Positions 11,085 through 22,967 of a stretch of 64,000 nt of DNA are shown one piece after another. The DNA lies in the NCBI GenBank assembly GCA_022113835.1, contig JAILWY010000002.1, positions 4,442,501-4,506,500 of the forward strand, read 5' to 3'. The DNA is from Atopsyche davidsoni (lineage: Eukaryota > Arthropoda > Insecta > Trichoptera > Hydrobiosidae). Numbering within the stretch: the first letter of the stretch is position 1; the number at the start of each line of letters is the position of its first letter. The translations under genes and the position numbers were made by a program. The notes beneath the pieces were generated by a model. That model ran no database searches, was not told where the DNA came from, and saw only the letters and a list, made by a program, of their open reading frames with translations.

Positions 11085-11265
11085 TTTCTTGTTCGTAATA
11101 TTGGGGCAAGATGGCCGCATATGTGTCGCCGCCATGTTTGCCGCTGCATTACTGCGGACACGCCGTCCCGCCGCCCCGCAGCCCCGCAGCCCCGCCGCCG
11201 CCTGCGGCACTGCGGGGGGCCACGCAAGACGGCGCCGGCTTTTCATTTCGCGTCTTGGACCGGAA
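11085..11265. other. CpG-rich island with ATGGCCGC and GCCGCCATG
   Basis: CAAGATGGCCGCATATGTG and CGCCGCCATGTTTGCCGC sit within 45 bp, the first close to the YY1 consensus. A run of CCGCCCCGCAGCCC units follows. All frames across it are open and proline-, arginine- or alanine-rich, which is a GC artefact. It could be a promoter-type CpG island, but no transcription unit is visible beside it. Confidence 0.4.
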
Positions 11266-11564
11266 TATGTACCGATAATGCGCATTTCTCCGTAGCAACT
11301 TAAGTATATTAAACTGGGGGGACTGTTCTGGAGACTGAGACCAACATGCGAAGCAAAGGATTACATATAACTTATACTTGCGTGGAGAATAAAGCCATCG
11401 CAAGCTGGTAACCATATTTGAGAATGTGGCAGTAATTATGATCTTCCGAAAACTAAAAAATCTTCATGATTATTCTGAGTACTATGGTTGAATAAAATGC
11501 GGCTTAATATTTAATCGTGAACTTGTTACAAATATTTATTTCATAAAATACTTTATTTTTTGAG

Positions 11565-11775
11565 CTTTCGTGCCTGGGGTTTTCCTGTAGTCCTTGAATC
11601 TCCATCGGTTTCTATCCGTAGCACGACAGTCATCCCTTACAGGATCCTGAAACCTCGTCTCGGTCTGTTCACCAATTCATTAGCACAGCCCCAAATTTTA
11701 ATAGACTTAAATAACGTCTTGGTCTCAAGAGCTTCTTCTTCGAATGTCGCCAACTTCTATAGACCCGTCCACGCG
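11565..11775 (-). repeat. Possible SINE/LINE-type 3' fragment
   Basis: Read on the minus strand, TTGGCGACATTCGAAGAAGAAG echoes the tail of families A and B. The segment beyond it is not shared with other copies in the window. The plus-strand frame of 115 codons here is unrecognised. Confidence 0.3.
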
Positions 11776-12404
11776 GTGCAGGACGCATCAAGGGCCCTTT
11801 GTCTTTTCTTCACGGTGTCCTCATTTTTGAGACATTTTGAAAGCTTGTTTGATGAGACTTTTTTTACAGTGTGCACTCGGTTATTCGTGAGGCTAAGTGG
11901 AACATGAAAAGTCAACCTTTTTAACGCGACGAAATTATTCATGCCAAATTTTATGTATTATATAATCACCAGTCTTTTAGCATGCAGTCTTTGCACTGAA
12001 TATAGTATATACTAAATAAAAAAGAAGATATACTGATCACGTAAGAAAATCTATTGAACACTCATGCACTTGAAAATTTGATTATTTTTTTTGGATCATA
12101 TAGAAAAGCGACACAGCATATAAAGATTATACTATGAATTTTGAGACGCTGTGTAGGTATATCTTATATTTTATTCTAAGCAAGCAATAACCTCGCAGAG
12201 ATGATAAAAATTATTCAATCAGCCATAACAGAGTAAACTTGCTGAACGTTCCTGAAACAATATACAATTCGTAAAAAGGGCAACCATAGAGCGCGGAGGA
12301 TCATCATTTATTCCCGACGAAGCAGCGAGATCATAGACAAGCGGGAGAACAAATGGACTGAAAATAAAACAAAATGGAGGTACAGCGCGAGCGCTCGGGT
12401 TTGC

Positions 12405-13690
12405 TCAGACCTCGTAAGTATTCTATTATCATTTAAAGTTGTAGGACTTTGTGTATTCGCAGCTCCCTTTTTTCTACCTCGGTATCATTTTTTTCCACGT
12501 AGCACTTTCAGCTAGTGAAAAAGCATGAACTGTTGATTTTTTATTTTAACTTTTGTTATAATCACATTTTAAATGAAACTAAATTAAATTCAATACAAGA
12601 GTTGTAAAGTATGTATATTTTTTTATCATTTAAAGTTGTTGCATTTTATGTATTTGCAGTTCTCTCTATCTATATATATCTCGGTGATTTTATACCACGT
12701 AGGCTTTTCAGTTACTTTTCATGAACTGTTTATTTTTTATTTTAACTTTTGTTATAATCACATTTTAAATGAAACTAAATTAAATTCAATACAAGAGTTG
12801 TAAAGTATGTATATTTTTTTATCAATTAAAGTGGTTGCATTTTATGTATTTGCAGTTCTCTCTATCTATATATATCTCGGTGATTTTATACCACGTAGAC
12901 TTTTCAGTTACTTTTCATGAACTGTTTATTTTTTATTTTAACTTTTGTTATAATCACATTTTAAATGAAACTAAATTGAATTCAATACAAGAGTTGTAAA
13001 GTATGTATATTTTTTTATCAATTAAAGTGGTTGCATTTTATGTATTTGCAGTTCTCTCTACCTATATATATCTCGGTGATTTTTTGCCACGTAGGCTTTT
13101 CAGTTACTTTTCATAAACTGTTTATTTTTTATTTTGACTTTTGTTATAATCACATTTTAAATTAAACTTTAAAAAATTTTATACAAAAGCTAAGAGGGAT
13201 GTTTATTTTTTATCAATTAGTGTTGAAGGACTTTGTGTATTCGCAGCTCCCTTTTTTTATCACGGTATCATTTTTTTCCTCGTAGCACTTTCAGCTGGTG
13301 AAAAAGCATGAACTGTTGATTTTTCTTATTTTAACTTATTAAATGATATAATCACATTTTAATCAAAACTAAAAGCAATTTAATTCAGAGCTGTAAAGTA
13401 TGTAAATATTAATTTATTAATCAAAGTGGTTGGATATTATGTATTTGCAGCTCTCTCTCTCTCTCTATATATCACGGTTATTTTATACCATGTAGCATTT
13501 TCAATTACTTGTATATTATATAAGCACAAACTGTTAATTTGTTTAAAAAAATTCATTTTTATAAGCTTTAGTACTTATAACCACATTTAAAATAAAACAA
13601 AAATAAACTACCATGCCAACGTTTTGAGACATCATAAATATTTTTATTATGTTTAAAGCTGTGTCTTTCTACATCAATATAGTTTTGGCT
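12405..13690. repeat. Tandem array, unit about 195 bp, 6-7 copies
   Basis: Each unit has TATCATTTAAAGTTGTTGC, TATGTATTTGCAG, a TCTCTCTATCTATATATATC tract, CACGTAGGCTTTTCAGTTAC and CTTTTGTTATAATCACATTTT. Units begin at about 12420, 12615, 12812, 13008, 13205, 13402 and a decayed one near 13640, giving a period of about 195-197 bp. Units two to four are nearly identical, outer ones more diverged, as expected when unequal exchange homogenises the middle of an array. Unrelated in sequence to the array at 7.8-8.9 kb. Confidence 0.9.
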
Positions 13691-13699
13691 TTTAGTTAT

Positions 13700-14190
13700 T
13701 GATAAATACTAATAACATAAGGTTTTATTTTATAAACTATTTATGTTTTTTATGGTAGTTATAACAAGTTGTTATTTCCACAATTCAACTTCGTTTATAT
13801 AATTAAAATCAAAATATATAGAAGATTTTAAAACAAATGTTCATATGAAAATTTGATTCAATCGTTTACAACCAAGTACAGTAAAAATAAAAAAAGATCA
13901 AAGTAATAAATGTAAAACCTCAAGAATCATTAGTATTTTTTTAAAAATACACATCGTTATAGTATTTATTGTTTTTTTAATATTTAAAATGCAGTTTATA
14001 TTCAGACTTTTCTATATGATAACATAACATAAAAATTTATAAAAAAATATATTTCAGTCAATTTCTTCTATTTTTTTTTGCGAATATATATATTTTTTAA
14101 ATTCCACTAAATCATTTTTTTACGCAAGGCCATATGGCAGATATTTACGACAGGGTGGGAGCGGTTTAAATCAATGAATCACTCATACTT
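13700..14190. other. AT-rich DNA, no feature
   Basis: Very AT-rich, with homopolymer runs of A and T. No frame, RNA or shared repeat recognised. Confidence 0.5.
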
Positions 14191-14469
14191 AGGCGGGCGT
14201 CACAATTAGCCCCTAATTCCTCCCACCCCCTGCGGGCGTCGGGCGGCCTGAATACTTAAACACAACTTCATATTGTCTCCAAAGCTGCGAGGCCTTCGAC
14301 GACACGAAAACTGAAAAAAATATTCAACGTGACAACGTAATAAATTGAAGAAAATGTATGAATAAAAATTGTAAAGAATTGAGACAGCGCGTTGTATGTT
14401 AGACAATCTATGAAAAGTATTATAAGCTAGAGACATAAAATTCACCAAATATTATAACGATTAATTTTT

Positions 14470-14790
14470 TTTTTTGGGAGGTTGAGGTTTGGACACTCAA
14501 GACAGCATCAATGCGTTTGAAATGTGGCTTTATACGATAAACCTTAAAATACCATGAGTTGATCGCGTCACAAATGAGAGTCTTGCACAGAATCCGCAAC
14601 AACTCCTGACGATCGTAAAAAGTGAAAGGTCTCATATTTTGCACATGTTTTTCGAAATATTGAACAATATCTAGTGCAGCTGATTGTCCAGCGAAAAATC
14701 TAAGAAAAAAGAAGAAGAAAATTAACGTGGATGCGGAATTTGGGAGGTAAACATATATTAAGATGGTCACCGAAGAACTTACGTGAAATC
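14470..14790 (+). mobile_element. LINE family B 3' end, forward copy
   Basis: Conceptual translation, with several frame breaks, follows the C-terminal region of an insect-type non-LTR reverse transcriptase: a TLKTAS..MRLKCGF block, a VTNE-type block (GCGTCACAAATGAGAG), a QLLTIVK-like block, a LQLIVQ-like block at about 14678, then the GTGGATGCGGAATTTG (VDAEF) block. The reading frame is destroyed, so this is a dead 5'-truncated copy. It abuts a second copy in the opposite orientation. Confidence 0.7.
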
Positions 14791-14798
14791 TTAAAGCT

Positions 14799-15130
14799 CT
14801 AACTTTTTCTTCTGATGCCTCTTCTCATATGAGGTTGATGAAAATTTCTTCGAACATATCCTTTGCTGTAGTATGCTATATTTATTGTTAATGTGGCCAA
14901 AATAGGGGTGACCTTCCGCTTCTTTACCATCGTTAGAAGTTCTCTTTCTTTGCACACTATGTGCAAGACTCTCTCATTTGTGACGCGGTCAACCCGTGGT
15001 ATTTTAAGGATTCTCCTATATAGCCATATTTCAAACGGATTGTGGCTGTTATGAGTGTCCATGCTTCAACTCCATGTATAGACGACATATCACTTGGTGA
15101 ATCTCCATCGTGATTTCAGTATCATATCTC
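14799..15130 (-). pseudogene. LINE reverse-transcriptase C-terminal fragment
   Basis: The frame at 15062-14799 reads FEIWLYRRILKIPRVDRVTN, then ERVLHIVCKERELLTMVKKR, the conserved segment after the RT core in a widespread group of insect endonuclease-reverse transcriptase (non-LTR) elements. It begins within the domain, has no catalytic YADD motif, and loses similarity after about residue 50. It is a 5'-truncated retrotransposon copy, oriented opposite to the copy at 14470-14790, so the two 3' ends converge. Confidence 0.8.
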
Positions 15131-15299
15131 TTGAGCATAGTACTGCGTGCTGACTCAAATCAAAAAACTCAAGTGTGCCGTATGTCTCGAGAACTCTAAC
15201 GCATTGAATATAACATCAGCGTATTTATCAATCTTTTGATCAACAATATATAGAACGGGAAATAGTAAAGTCGTGTGTGGCACACAAGGTTATACTTGC

Positions 15300-15460
15300 A
15301 CACATCAGAGGAGCCCCAGTCGGAGAATCCGCCCCCCGATGTCTGTAGGTAGCGGCGGGGCTCGCGTCGAATATAAATACGTCAAAACACGGCCTGACTC
15401 ATTATGCACACAAGCCTGCAGCCCCCGCGGGCAGGGGCGACGCGTGGTGGAGACAATGAT
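15300..15460. other. GC-rich patch
   Basis: Mixed GC-rich sequence (CGGAGAATCCGCCCCCCGATG, CCCCCGCGGGCAGGGGCG) ending next to the hAT-like element. No recognisable product. Confidence 0.3.
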
Positions 15461-15518
15461 TTTTTAAATTATTTTTCTTATTATTAGACACATACATAAA
15501 TTTGATGCTAATTATTTT

Positions 15519-15932
15519 GGCCCACGGACCCCTTTTCATAGTCAAAACTTGCCCATGAACCCCTTTCATAGTCAAAACTTGCCTACGGACCCTAAGTGAA
15601 AAACTATATAAATTAATATTATAGACTAGTTGGTGCAAATATCGACTTTATTGCGTTCCTGTATAAACCTACCTGACTCACCGCGAAGCCTGTTATTACT
15701 TATATTTTATGCACCTGTCTATATTTATATTTTACTCAGGACGTAAAAATCGCTAATAATGTATTCATTGTTATTTATTTTAACTTCCGTATTAATAAAA
15801 ATGTGTCACATTTTTTTTATTTTATATTAAACCTTGCGCGGACCTCCTGACGTTGTTCGGGGACCCCAAAATCGATATTTTAATTTTCTAATGACTCCCT
15901 GGGGTGCGTTGGGACCACTTTGAGAAGCACTG
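15519..15932 (-). mobile_element. hAT-like MITE, copy 1 (one end truncated)
   Basis: On the minus strand it starts CAGTGCTTCTCAAAGTGG at 15932, the same terminus as the copies at 21.9 and 30.4 kb. CAGTG.TTCTCAAA is typical of hAT-superfamily termini. Inside are a GGGACCCCGAACAACGT-type block, GTGACACATTTTT, the TGACAGGTGCATAAAATA block, and two subterminal repeats of TCATAGTCAAAACTTGCC. The far terminus is missing. No transposase is encoded, so it is non-autonomous. Confidence 0.8.
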
Positions 15933-16074
15933 CTTTAAATTATATATGTATAGAAAAAATGTTTACATTTTACGTAATAATTTATATGAGGTATTTATAG
16001 TCTCGGTTTGAGTGACGGTCATTTTTCTAGTGTACAGTGTAACTGCGATGAGGGGGTTATTATTTATTTTTGTT

Positions 16075-16240
16075 CTCGGGGCCTCGTCTCGCGCCGCCCC
16101 TGCAGTGATATATGATGAGCGGGGCGGGGCGGGAGGGCGCGTGCGCCGCTGTGCAAACAGAGGCGCGGGGTGGAGAGGTGGAGGGGCGGAGGGGCGGAGG
16201 GGCGCCGGGCCGGGCGACAATCGCGCATTATTGAGCATCC
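16075..16240. other. CpG-rich island with GCAAACAG
   Basis: Strong GC and CpG enrichment (GCGGGGCGGGGCGGGAGG, GGAGGGGCGGAGGGGCGG) with GTGCAAACAGAGGCG at about 16151. Frames open on both strands are compositional. Candidate regulatory island. Confidence 0.4.
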
Positions 16241-16529
16241 ATGAATCATAAAACAAACGGGGCTCTGTCTGTCTGCTGTCAGTCCATCCCGTCGTCCCGA
16301 ATCAAAATCTGAAGATATCTACAGCTACAAGATTACAAAAAAACTTTTGAAGTATAAAAAATACCTTTTCCCTTAGAAAACCATTAACACTTGCTCAGCA
16401 TGTGTATATGCTCAGTAAAACGGAAGCCATCCTTCTCTAAGTAGAAGCATTAAATGAAGAAGGATTAACAGAGCAGGCGAGATATAATTATTTAGTTATT
16501 TAGGATTCGATAAGCCTTCCTTCGTGCAC

Positions 16530-16760
16530 GCGTATTACAATCTCGCAACAGTCCCGAGCGGAGTGTTTCATGCCGATGGATGGGCTCGATACAGGAAGTG
16601 GCGTGTGTGGCCGGGGAGGGGGAGGGGGAGGGGGATGGGGGAGGGGGTTGCAGGCAGTGTAAACAGCCCCGCAGAGCCTCCACGTGTGACGTACGCGCGT
16701 GCCGGACTGAACCCCGAGCGGGTCTCGAGCACAGTTCAATGTAACGCCAAATGACGGCAC
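16530..16760. other. GC-rich island with G-quadruplex-prone tract
   Basis: GGGGAGGGGGAGGGGGAGG at about 16613-16632 continues to GGGGGAGGGGG near 16646, giving more than four G-runs on the plus strand. A GTAAACAGCCCCGCAG block and two CACGTG-like words follow. Proline- or glycine-rich frames here are artefacts. Confidence 0.45.
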
Positions 16761-16879
16761 GTGATTGTTGACAATGTCAACTCGATGCACGTAAACCTGA
16801 AAACCTAAAATTTACCATTAATAAATAAATTGCACGGAAAATATCTATCAAAAATATTCTGAATTTAATAGTGTGTATA

Positions 16880-17110
16880 TTCGTCGACTTTGAATATCAA
16901 TCCGGCAGATATAATTTTGCGATAAAGCAGTGCAAATAAGAGCGCAGTGTTTGCTTGAGAGCGACGTGCATCGAATGCGCCGAAACGCAATCTGCATAAT
17001 CCATCGCCGCCGCGTCTATTGCGATTCGAGCAAACAGCGAAAAAATAAATCGCGCCGCCTCCCATTATAACAGTTCAAAAGCTTTTCCGATAAAAACAAA
17101 AGAGTAAAGC
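16880..17110. other. Candidate conserved non-coding element
   Basis: High-complexity sequence of balanced composition with GCGATAAAGCAGTGCAAATA, GAATGCGCCGAAACGCAATC and GATTCGAGCAAACAGCG. No reading frame of note, no match to repeats in the window. Texture resembles insect developmental enhancers, but this is a judgement and needs cross-species alignment. Confidence 0.3.
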
Positions 17111-17159
17111 CAAACAATCCGCCGGTGCTTTTTTGTTTTTTTTTTTTTTTTTTTAACGC

Positions 17160-17410
17160 GCGGCATTATTCACGGCATTAGGGATGCCAGTGATAATAAT
17201 TATTTTCGTTTCATAGCCGAAAAAATCTGTCGCCAAACAATAAATTGTGTTTGTGTTTGGCCGGGTAAATAGCTCGCACATTTAGCGATGTCGGCTCTCT
17301 GCTGATAGTATAATGTAGATAAGCACCAAATATTTGAATATTAAAGCTACCGCCTGTGAATACTTTATGCGGACGTAATGGCGCTAGGGGTGGCAAGTGC
17401 CCGCAATCGG
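17160..17410. other. Candidate conserved non-coding element
   Basis: High-complexity block with ATTCACGGCATTAGGGATGC, TAATAATTATTTTCG (homeodomain-type TAAT words) and GGACGTAATGGCGC. Not repeated elsewhere in the window. Preceded by a T20 run at about 17135-17154. Confidence 0.3.
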
Positions 17411-17479
17411 GTTATTTTTTCACGCTTATTCGATTTTTTTTTTAGAAAAAAAATACAAAATTCTTTATTTTACAATAGT

Positions 17480-17870
17480 TCTTAAGGCTATGCTTACAAT
17501 ACGATATGTGGCTATTTTCAATTTATATAATAACTAGATATTTTGATAATCAAACAGTGTGACTTTTACAAAAGGTAAATTGCAGAGACTGATTTCAATA
17601 GTACTAAAATTTATTAGTGTGTGAATTTTATCTTTATCATCAATTTAACTTTGCTGTAGATTTACTATTTACAATCTCTTTTTTTTATTCCAATAAAATA
17701 TTATTATAACATTGTTATTTCTATGCTTGCAATACAGCATGTGACTATCCCCTGGTCCTGCGTGAGGTTGTGGGGCTTACAAAATGTGGCTTGGGTGGTT
17801 TTGTACATGGATTTCTTTATTTTCGTTATTGAGTTTGTCTAAGGAAAAATATGTGTAAAACATTATTTTT
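17480..17870 (+). repeat. Family C repeat, two adjacent copies
   Basis: A first terminus GCTTACAATACGATATGTGG at about 17491, then a fuller copy from GCTTGCAATACAGCATGTG through CCCCTGGTCCTGCG, GGGGCTTACAAAATGTGGC and GGATTTCTTTATTTTCG to AAAAATATGTGTAAAA at about 17860. Family C recurs at 26.3, 42.7, 46.0, 59.0 and 62 kb. No coding capacity. Confidence 0.75.
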
Positions 17871-17879
17871 TTTATTTTA

Positions 17880-18700
17880 AATCACACTTTTAATCTGTTT
17901 GTGTGGATACTCAATATCGTGCAGTTGCATACATAACGTATTGAATATCTTCTCTTTATAACGTTAGTTCATTGAAAAAAAATACAAATAAATTACACGG
18001 CGTTTACTTTAAAAGTATGAATTGACTGACATAAAAACCAGCAAATAATGTTTTGGCAAAAGTAAATATTAACTGAAGATAAATAAAATACATTTTTTTT
18101 ATATGTATTGTAATATTATTTGATTATAAACATTCGAAATGCTACATAAACTATACACGAATACAGACATTATTTTCATGGTATTTTTTATTATAATATT
18201 ATCAATTAAATATCTATTTAGATATGAATGTATGTATGTAATTGGCAAATTTTAGTAGTTTTTTTTTGCAATAGTATATTTATTAAACCGTTGGTTGTAT
18301 TGAGACGATCATGAAGATATTAAAATCTTAGCAGTTATTTAATTGATATATTACTTTCTAATCAATCAATGTCAGGTTTAGAATGTATTCTATTTATTAA
18401 AACAATAAGGTGTTTAGGTTTTATAAGGTATATTAAATAAATAAAATTGCCTATGAGTGAGTAATGCACAATTTGAGATGCGATCGTTTTGGTCACTCGA
18501 CAAGTAATTTCTGTTCAAGTGTCTTTTTTAATATAAAATTAATTTAGATTTAGTAATAATAAAATTTATAGCGTGAGTCTTTGATTGCAACTTTGATATA
18601 TTTCCAACTACTAGGGTCTATATTAAATCCCATATTTATTCTATCCAACCCCTCGTGCATTTATTTCGTAATACACATACTTGTATCGAGATATATATTT
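17880..18700. other. AT-rich DNA, no feature
   Basis: About 800 bp of AT-rich sequence with short poly-T tracts and no identifiable gene, RNA or dispersed repeat. Confidence 0.5.
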
Positions 18701-18709
18701 AAAACGGTC

Positions 18710-19280
18710 GTTTTAATTAATTAAATGGCTGGTGGCTATTTCTGCCGTCACAATAAATCAAAATTAGAAAAGAGAGCAAGCTTTCAACCCACAAGACCCG
18801 AAAAGCCTACGACACACAGCGTAATCGTTGTACATATTTAACGGCTCAAACAAACATACAGAAGTTGAAAAGCAACTATAAAACAATCCAGATCATAATT
18901 CTCGGCGTTCAAAGTGAAATCCTCCTTAATTTGTATATAAACACGACAATTACATATTTGTCCGCAAACAGGCAAATGTTGACTCGCGGACTCACGGCTC
19001 GCGCGTCCCATCACTAGCTCCAGTGTACTTATTGACATTTTTTCGTTCTGTAACAGAAAATGGAGCCAGAGTATATTTGCGTAAAGCAAATCAATATTTT
19101 ATATAAAACATTCTGCGTTCGTGGAGCCCCGAGCCCGCGGAGGCTCCACCTGAGGGGCTCCCCGTGTTGACCTATTTTCTGGTTTTTAAGGTTTTTGGCT
19201 ATTATTTGCCCTGGATAATTAAGGGTGTCGTTGAGTTTTTGGCGCTCGACGATTGTTTTAAAAACTATTGGGATGTTTTA
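18710..19280. other. High-complexity non-coding segment
   Basis: Balanced composition with GAGCCCGCGGAGGCTCC near 19130 (imperfect hairpin GGAGCC/GGCTCC) and ATTATTTGCCCTGG at about 19202. A minus-strand frame of 83 codons (18838-19089) is unrecognised. Could be a conserved element. Confidence 0.3.
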
Positions 19281-19682
19281 TTATTTATTTTAACGTATTA
19301 TTTGTCTTGCCGACGACATACTTATATTATACATTTAAATTAAAAACACATCTCGTAGAATTTTTTTGTGAATAATGCACTTTATTCACAATATGTGTGA
19401 AAAACGAATGATTTTTGTTTTTCATTATGCCATATAAAAATACATAACCGATGCTCTATCTAGCAAGAGATCGCTTCTAAATAAAAATATTATTTAAATT
19501 TCATTATCAAAATACCGCTGAATACTATTTTTTATAATATATATTTATTATAATTTGCATCATGATCAATAAGAAAACCCAATTTTTTTTTTATACCTTG
19601 CGTATTTTAAAAGCAATAGCATTAATGCTAAGTTTAGACATTAAGACGTCTAATACAATATTTTTGCATTCTTATATCTTTA

Positions 19683-20155
<473 letters not shown>

Positions 20156-20468
20156 GAAAAAAAAGTTATAAATTAAAAAAGATATACGAGTATATATGTG
20201 TGCCCATGATTATGAAAGCGGTCTAAGACAAAAAAAATCACATTATTTTAAACTAAATTTATTAAATGTAATATTTACGATATTGTCAAAAATGAACATT
20301 TAGATAGTGCTTGTTATTTCAACACTATATGGAATTCATTTAGTGTTAATTATGAAAGTGGTCTATGTCAAAATCGAAGCATGTACTAATGAGGAAGAGA
20401 AGTTATATCTTAGACAAAGTCATGATTTCAGAGTGCCGAACAAGCTAGGAAATGTCTTGCAGAAGACC

Positions 20469-20472
<4 letters not shown>

Positions 20473-20516
<44 letters not shown>
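20473..20516. repeat. (AT)22 microsatellite
   Basis: Uninterrupted 44-bp alternating AT tract. Confidence 0.95.
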
Positions 20517-20519
<3 letters not shown>

Positions 20520-20639
20520 GTGCTATATAGTAAGCTGGAGTAATTCCTTGACATATTAAATCTTAAATACCCTCGCACACACACGTGCGCATCTAAAAAT
20601 ACCTCCGTGCACATAAACAATAACGAAATCCAGGCTTAA

Positions 20640-21070
20640 ATTCCGAGCGGGCGTTTTTAAACTCCAAGCGGCGACGGCGAGCGCCGCACAAAATGGCGCC
20701 GCCCCCCCCCCCCTGCCCCCCCCGCCCTTCCACCCCCTTCTCACCCCCTCCCACCCCCTCCCACCCCCTCCCCCGCCCACCGCTCCCTCGCGGGGTGTTT
20801 TTCCCGCGCAAACAGCGCAGGTCCACATTTTTACAGGCGCGGGGGCGGGGGCGGGCGGGGGCGAGGGCGGGGGCGGGAGGGGGCGGGAGGGGGCGAGAGG
20901 GGGCCGGAGGGGGCCAGAGGAGGGGGGGGGGGGAGGAGGGGGCGCCTGCTAACTGTAATTTAATGATCGCTGGGCGCCGCGCCGGGGCCGGCGGGAAGCG
21001 GAACTGGAAGCGAGAAGCCCGAGTCGCCGAAAATGACGCCCGCGCGGTAATGGCGGGCGGCAAATTAAAA
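20640..21070. other. CpG island with C-rich half then G-rich half
   Basis: Plus strand is a C-rich, almost G-free tract at about 20700-20785, then after about 50 bp a G-rich tract at about 20836-20943 with repeated GGGGGCGGGGGCGGGC and GGAGGGGGC units. GCGCAAACAGCGC and AAAATGGCGCC lie in and beside it. G-runs predict quadruplexes on opposite strands in the two halves, and the halves are partly complementary. The 139- to 169-codon frames here encode only low-complexity proline, arginine and glycine and are not called as genes. Confidence 0.6.
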
Positions 21071-21196
21071 AAAAAATGCAACGATGAAAATTTTATTATC
21101 ATTGAATTATAACTGCTCTCCGCTTATATATAACACTTTCATGCAACCTGCGCGCAGGGGACAGCTAAACACCGTATTGTTAGCACTGTGCCCTTA

Positions 21197-21440
21197 CAAC
21201 TTCTTCCCCTTCAAGTGCCTCTCCTCACTGAGCGTATACTTTGCTAAGCCAATGTTCGTAGTTTTCTTAGGGAGAATAGTACAAGTGATAATAATAGAAT
21301 AGAAAAGTCTGCGTACTGCTGCTACCCAATAACATTATTATATAATCCTTTCCTTACAAAGGTCTGCCTTTTACGGCAAGCTATAGAAACAATACCACAT
21401 TCATTACCGATCGACAGAATGTGTAGATGATATAAAATAT
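21197..21440 (+). repeat. Family A repeat, copy 4
   Basis: TTCAAGTGCCTCTCCTCAC, TACTTTGCTAAGCC, TACTGCTGCTACCCAATA and CATTATTATATAATCCTTTC match family A in order. The later part is eroded to AAGCTATAGAAACAATACC. Confidence 0.7.
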
Positions 21441-21639
21441 GGCATAGAATCCGAATTAATTACCGGTGTGATATTACGAGTAGCATATTTTATCAAATAT
21501 TACCCGAGTGTTGAACGAATAAACGAATCGCGTTTCTATCTCTCCGTTTGCTGTTTGTGACTGAATTTGAGTTTGAAATAAAAATACACAGGTTGTTCAT
21601 GATATTAAACTGTTGGCTCGATCCATTATGCCGTGATCT

Positions 21640-21800
21640 CAGCCAACAGCGGGGCGGGGCGTGTAAACCGCGGATGGCGTGACAATAGCGACATCCAGCT
21701 GCTACAGGATCCTGGGCAAACAGCGAGCGGCACACGCCCGCGTGCAAATTGAATAATGAGTGTGCCGAAGGTGTGCCCCGCGAGGTGCAGTTTAGCTCAC
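21640..21800. other. CpG-rich island with GCAAACAGCG
   Basis: GCCAACAGCGGGGCGGGGCG, CGCGGATGGCG and GGGCAAACAGCGAGCGG within 100 bp. Part of the recurrent island class. No recognisable protein on either strand. Confidence 0.4.
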
Positions 21801-21890
21801 AGCTATAATAAGTGCAGTTTTGGGCCAATTGCGCCGGATCTTGTGTAAATTTGACAAGCGTGGAATATAACGCTTGGATTTGCTTTAAAC

Positions 21891-22332
21891 CAGTGCTTCT
21901 CAAAGTGGTCCCTGCGGGGTCCCAGGGGGTCCCTGGGATCACTCAGGGGGTTCTTAGAAAATTAAAATCGATTTGGGGGTCCCTGAACAACGTCAGGGGG
22001 TCCGCGCAAGGTTTAATATAAAATAAAAAATTGTGACACATTTTTATTAATATGGAAGTCGATTTTTACGTCCTAAGTAAAATATAAATATTGACAGGTG
22101 CATAAAATACAAGTAATAACAGGCATCGCGGTGAGTCAGGTAGGTTCATAGAGTCAATACTTGCACCAACTAGTCTATAATATGAATTTATGTAGTTTTT
22201 CACCCAGGGGCCGTAGGCAAGTTTTGACTATGAAAGGGGGTCCGTAGGCAAGTTTTGACCATGAAAGGGGGTCCATGGGCATGTTTTGACTATGAAAGGG
22301 GGTCCGTGGCCTAAAAGAGTTTGAGAGCCACT
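21891..22332 (+). mobile_element. hAT-like MITE, copy 2 (most complete)
   Basis: Runs from CAGTGCTTCTCAAAGTGG to GAGTTTGAGAGCCACT, imperfect inverted termini of hAT type. The left flank CTTTAAAC and the right flank TCTTTAAC resemble a diverged 8-bp target duplication. Inside, GGGGGTCCNTRGGCANGTTT with TGACTATGAAAG is repeated three times near the right end (about 22200-22310). No transposase frame. Confidence 0.85.
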
Positions 22333-22339
22333 TCTTTAA

Positions 22340-22965
22340 CGATACCGTTAGGTTATCAGTGAAATAGCTATTTATTTTATACGTATGACATATTTATGGA
22401 ATAATATATTTACACTCAAATGTGCTTGAAATTTATTATATTAATACAAACTTCATTCCAAAAATCAATATTGAATCATCATTTGAATATTGATGCGGCC
22501 GAATGACTATGAAAATAAGTTCATTAACAACGGCTTCCAAAGCTTGCAATCACATTGCTACAATAGCTAGCCTTAAACAGACAACATATCTCCACAGCAG
22601 GGTACTGGTAATAGTAAAGTAGTGTACATTGCAGTTGATGCATATACACTTGTTTAAACTCAAATCCGCTAACTGCTGCGTGACAGAGGGCTTATCAGAA
22701 CAGTTAATAATACCTGCTAAAATTTAGTAAGTGATGGCACTGAATAGCAGTTAACAGTAATATATAAAAACATGTGCATTTCCATAAAATATTTTAAGGA
22801 AAATAATAGCTTATTCAAATTAGAAAATGTGTACTGAGTTTGTTGCGTAGTTACGAGATTTGTGCCTTAGAATACATCAGCTTAAATGTATGCTTATAGT
22901 AAATAAATATATACTAGGTAAGGTTTAAGACATAGATTTATAATATACAAGTATTGCGTGTGACT
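22340..22965. other. AT-rich DNA, no feature
   Basis: No gene, RNA or shared repeat recognised in about 600 bp. Confidence 0.45.
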
Positions 22966-22967
22966 TT

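Noticed and set aside
20593..21112. 169-codon minus and 139-codon plus frames as genes
   Set aside because: They lie across C-run and G-run tracts, encode proline-, arginine- and glycine-rich low complexity, and are open on both strands at once.
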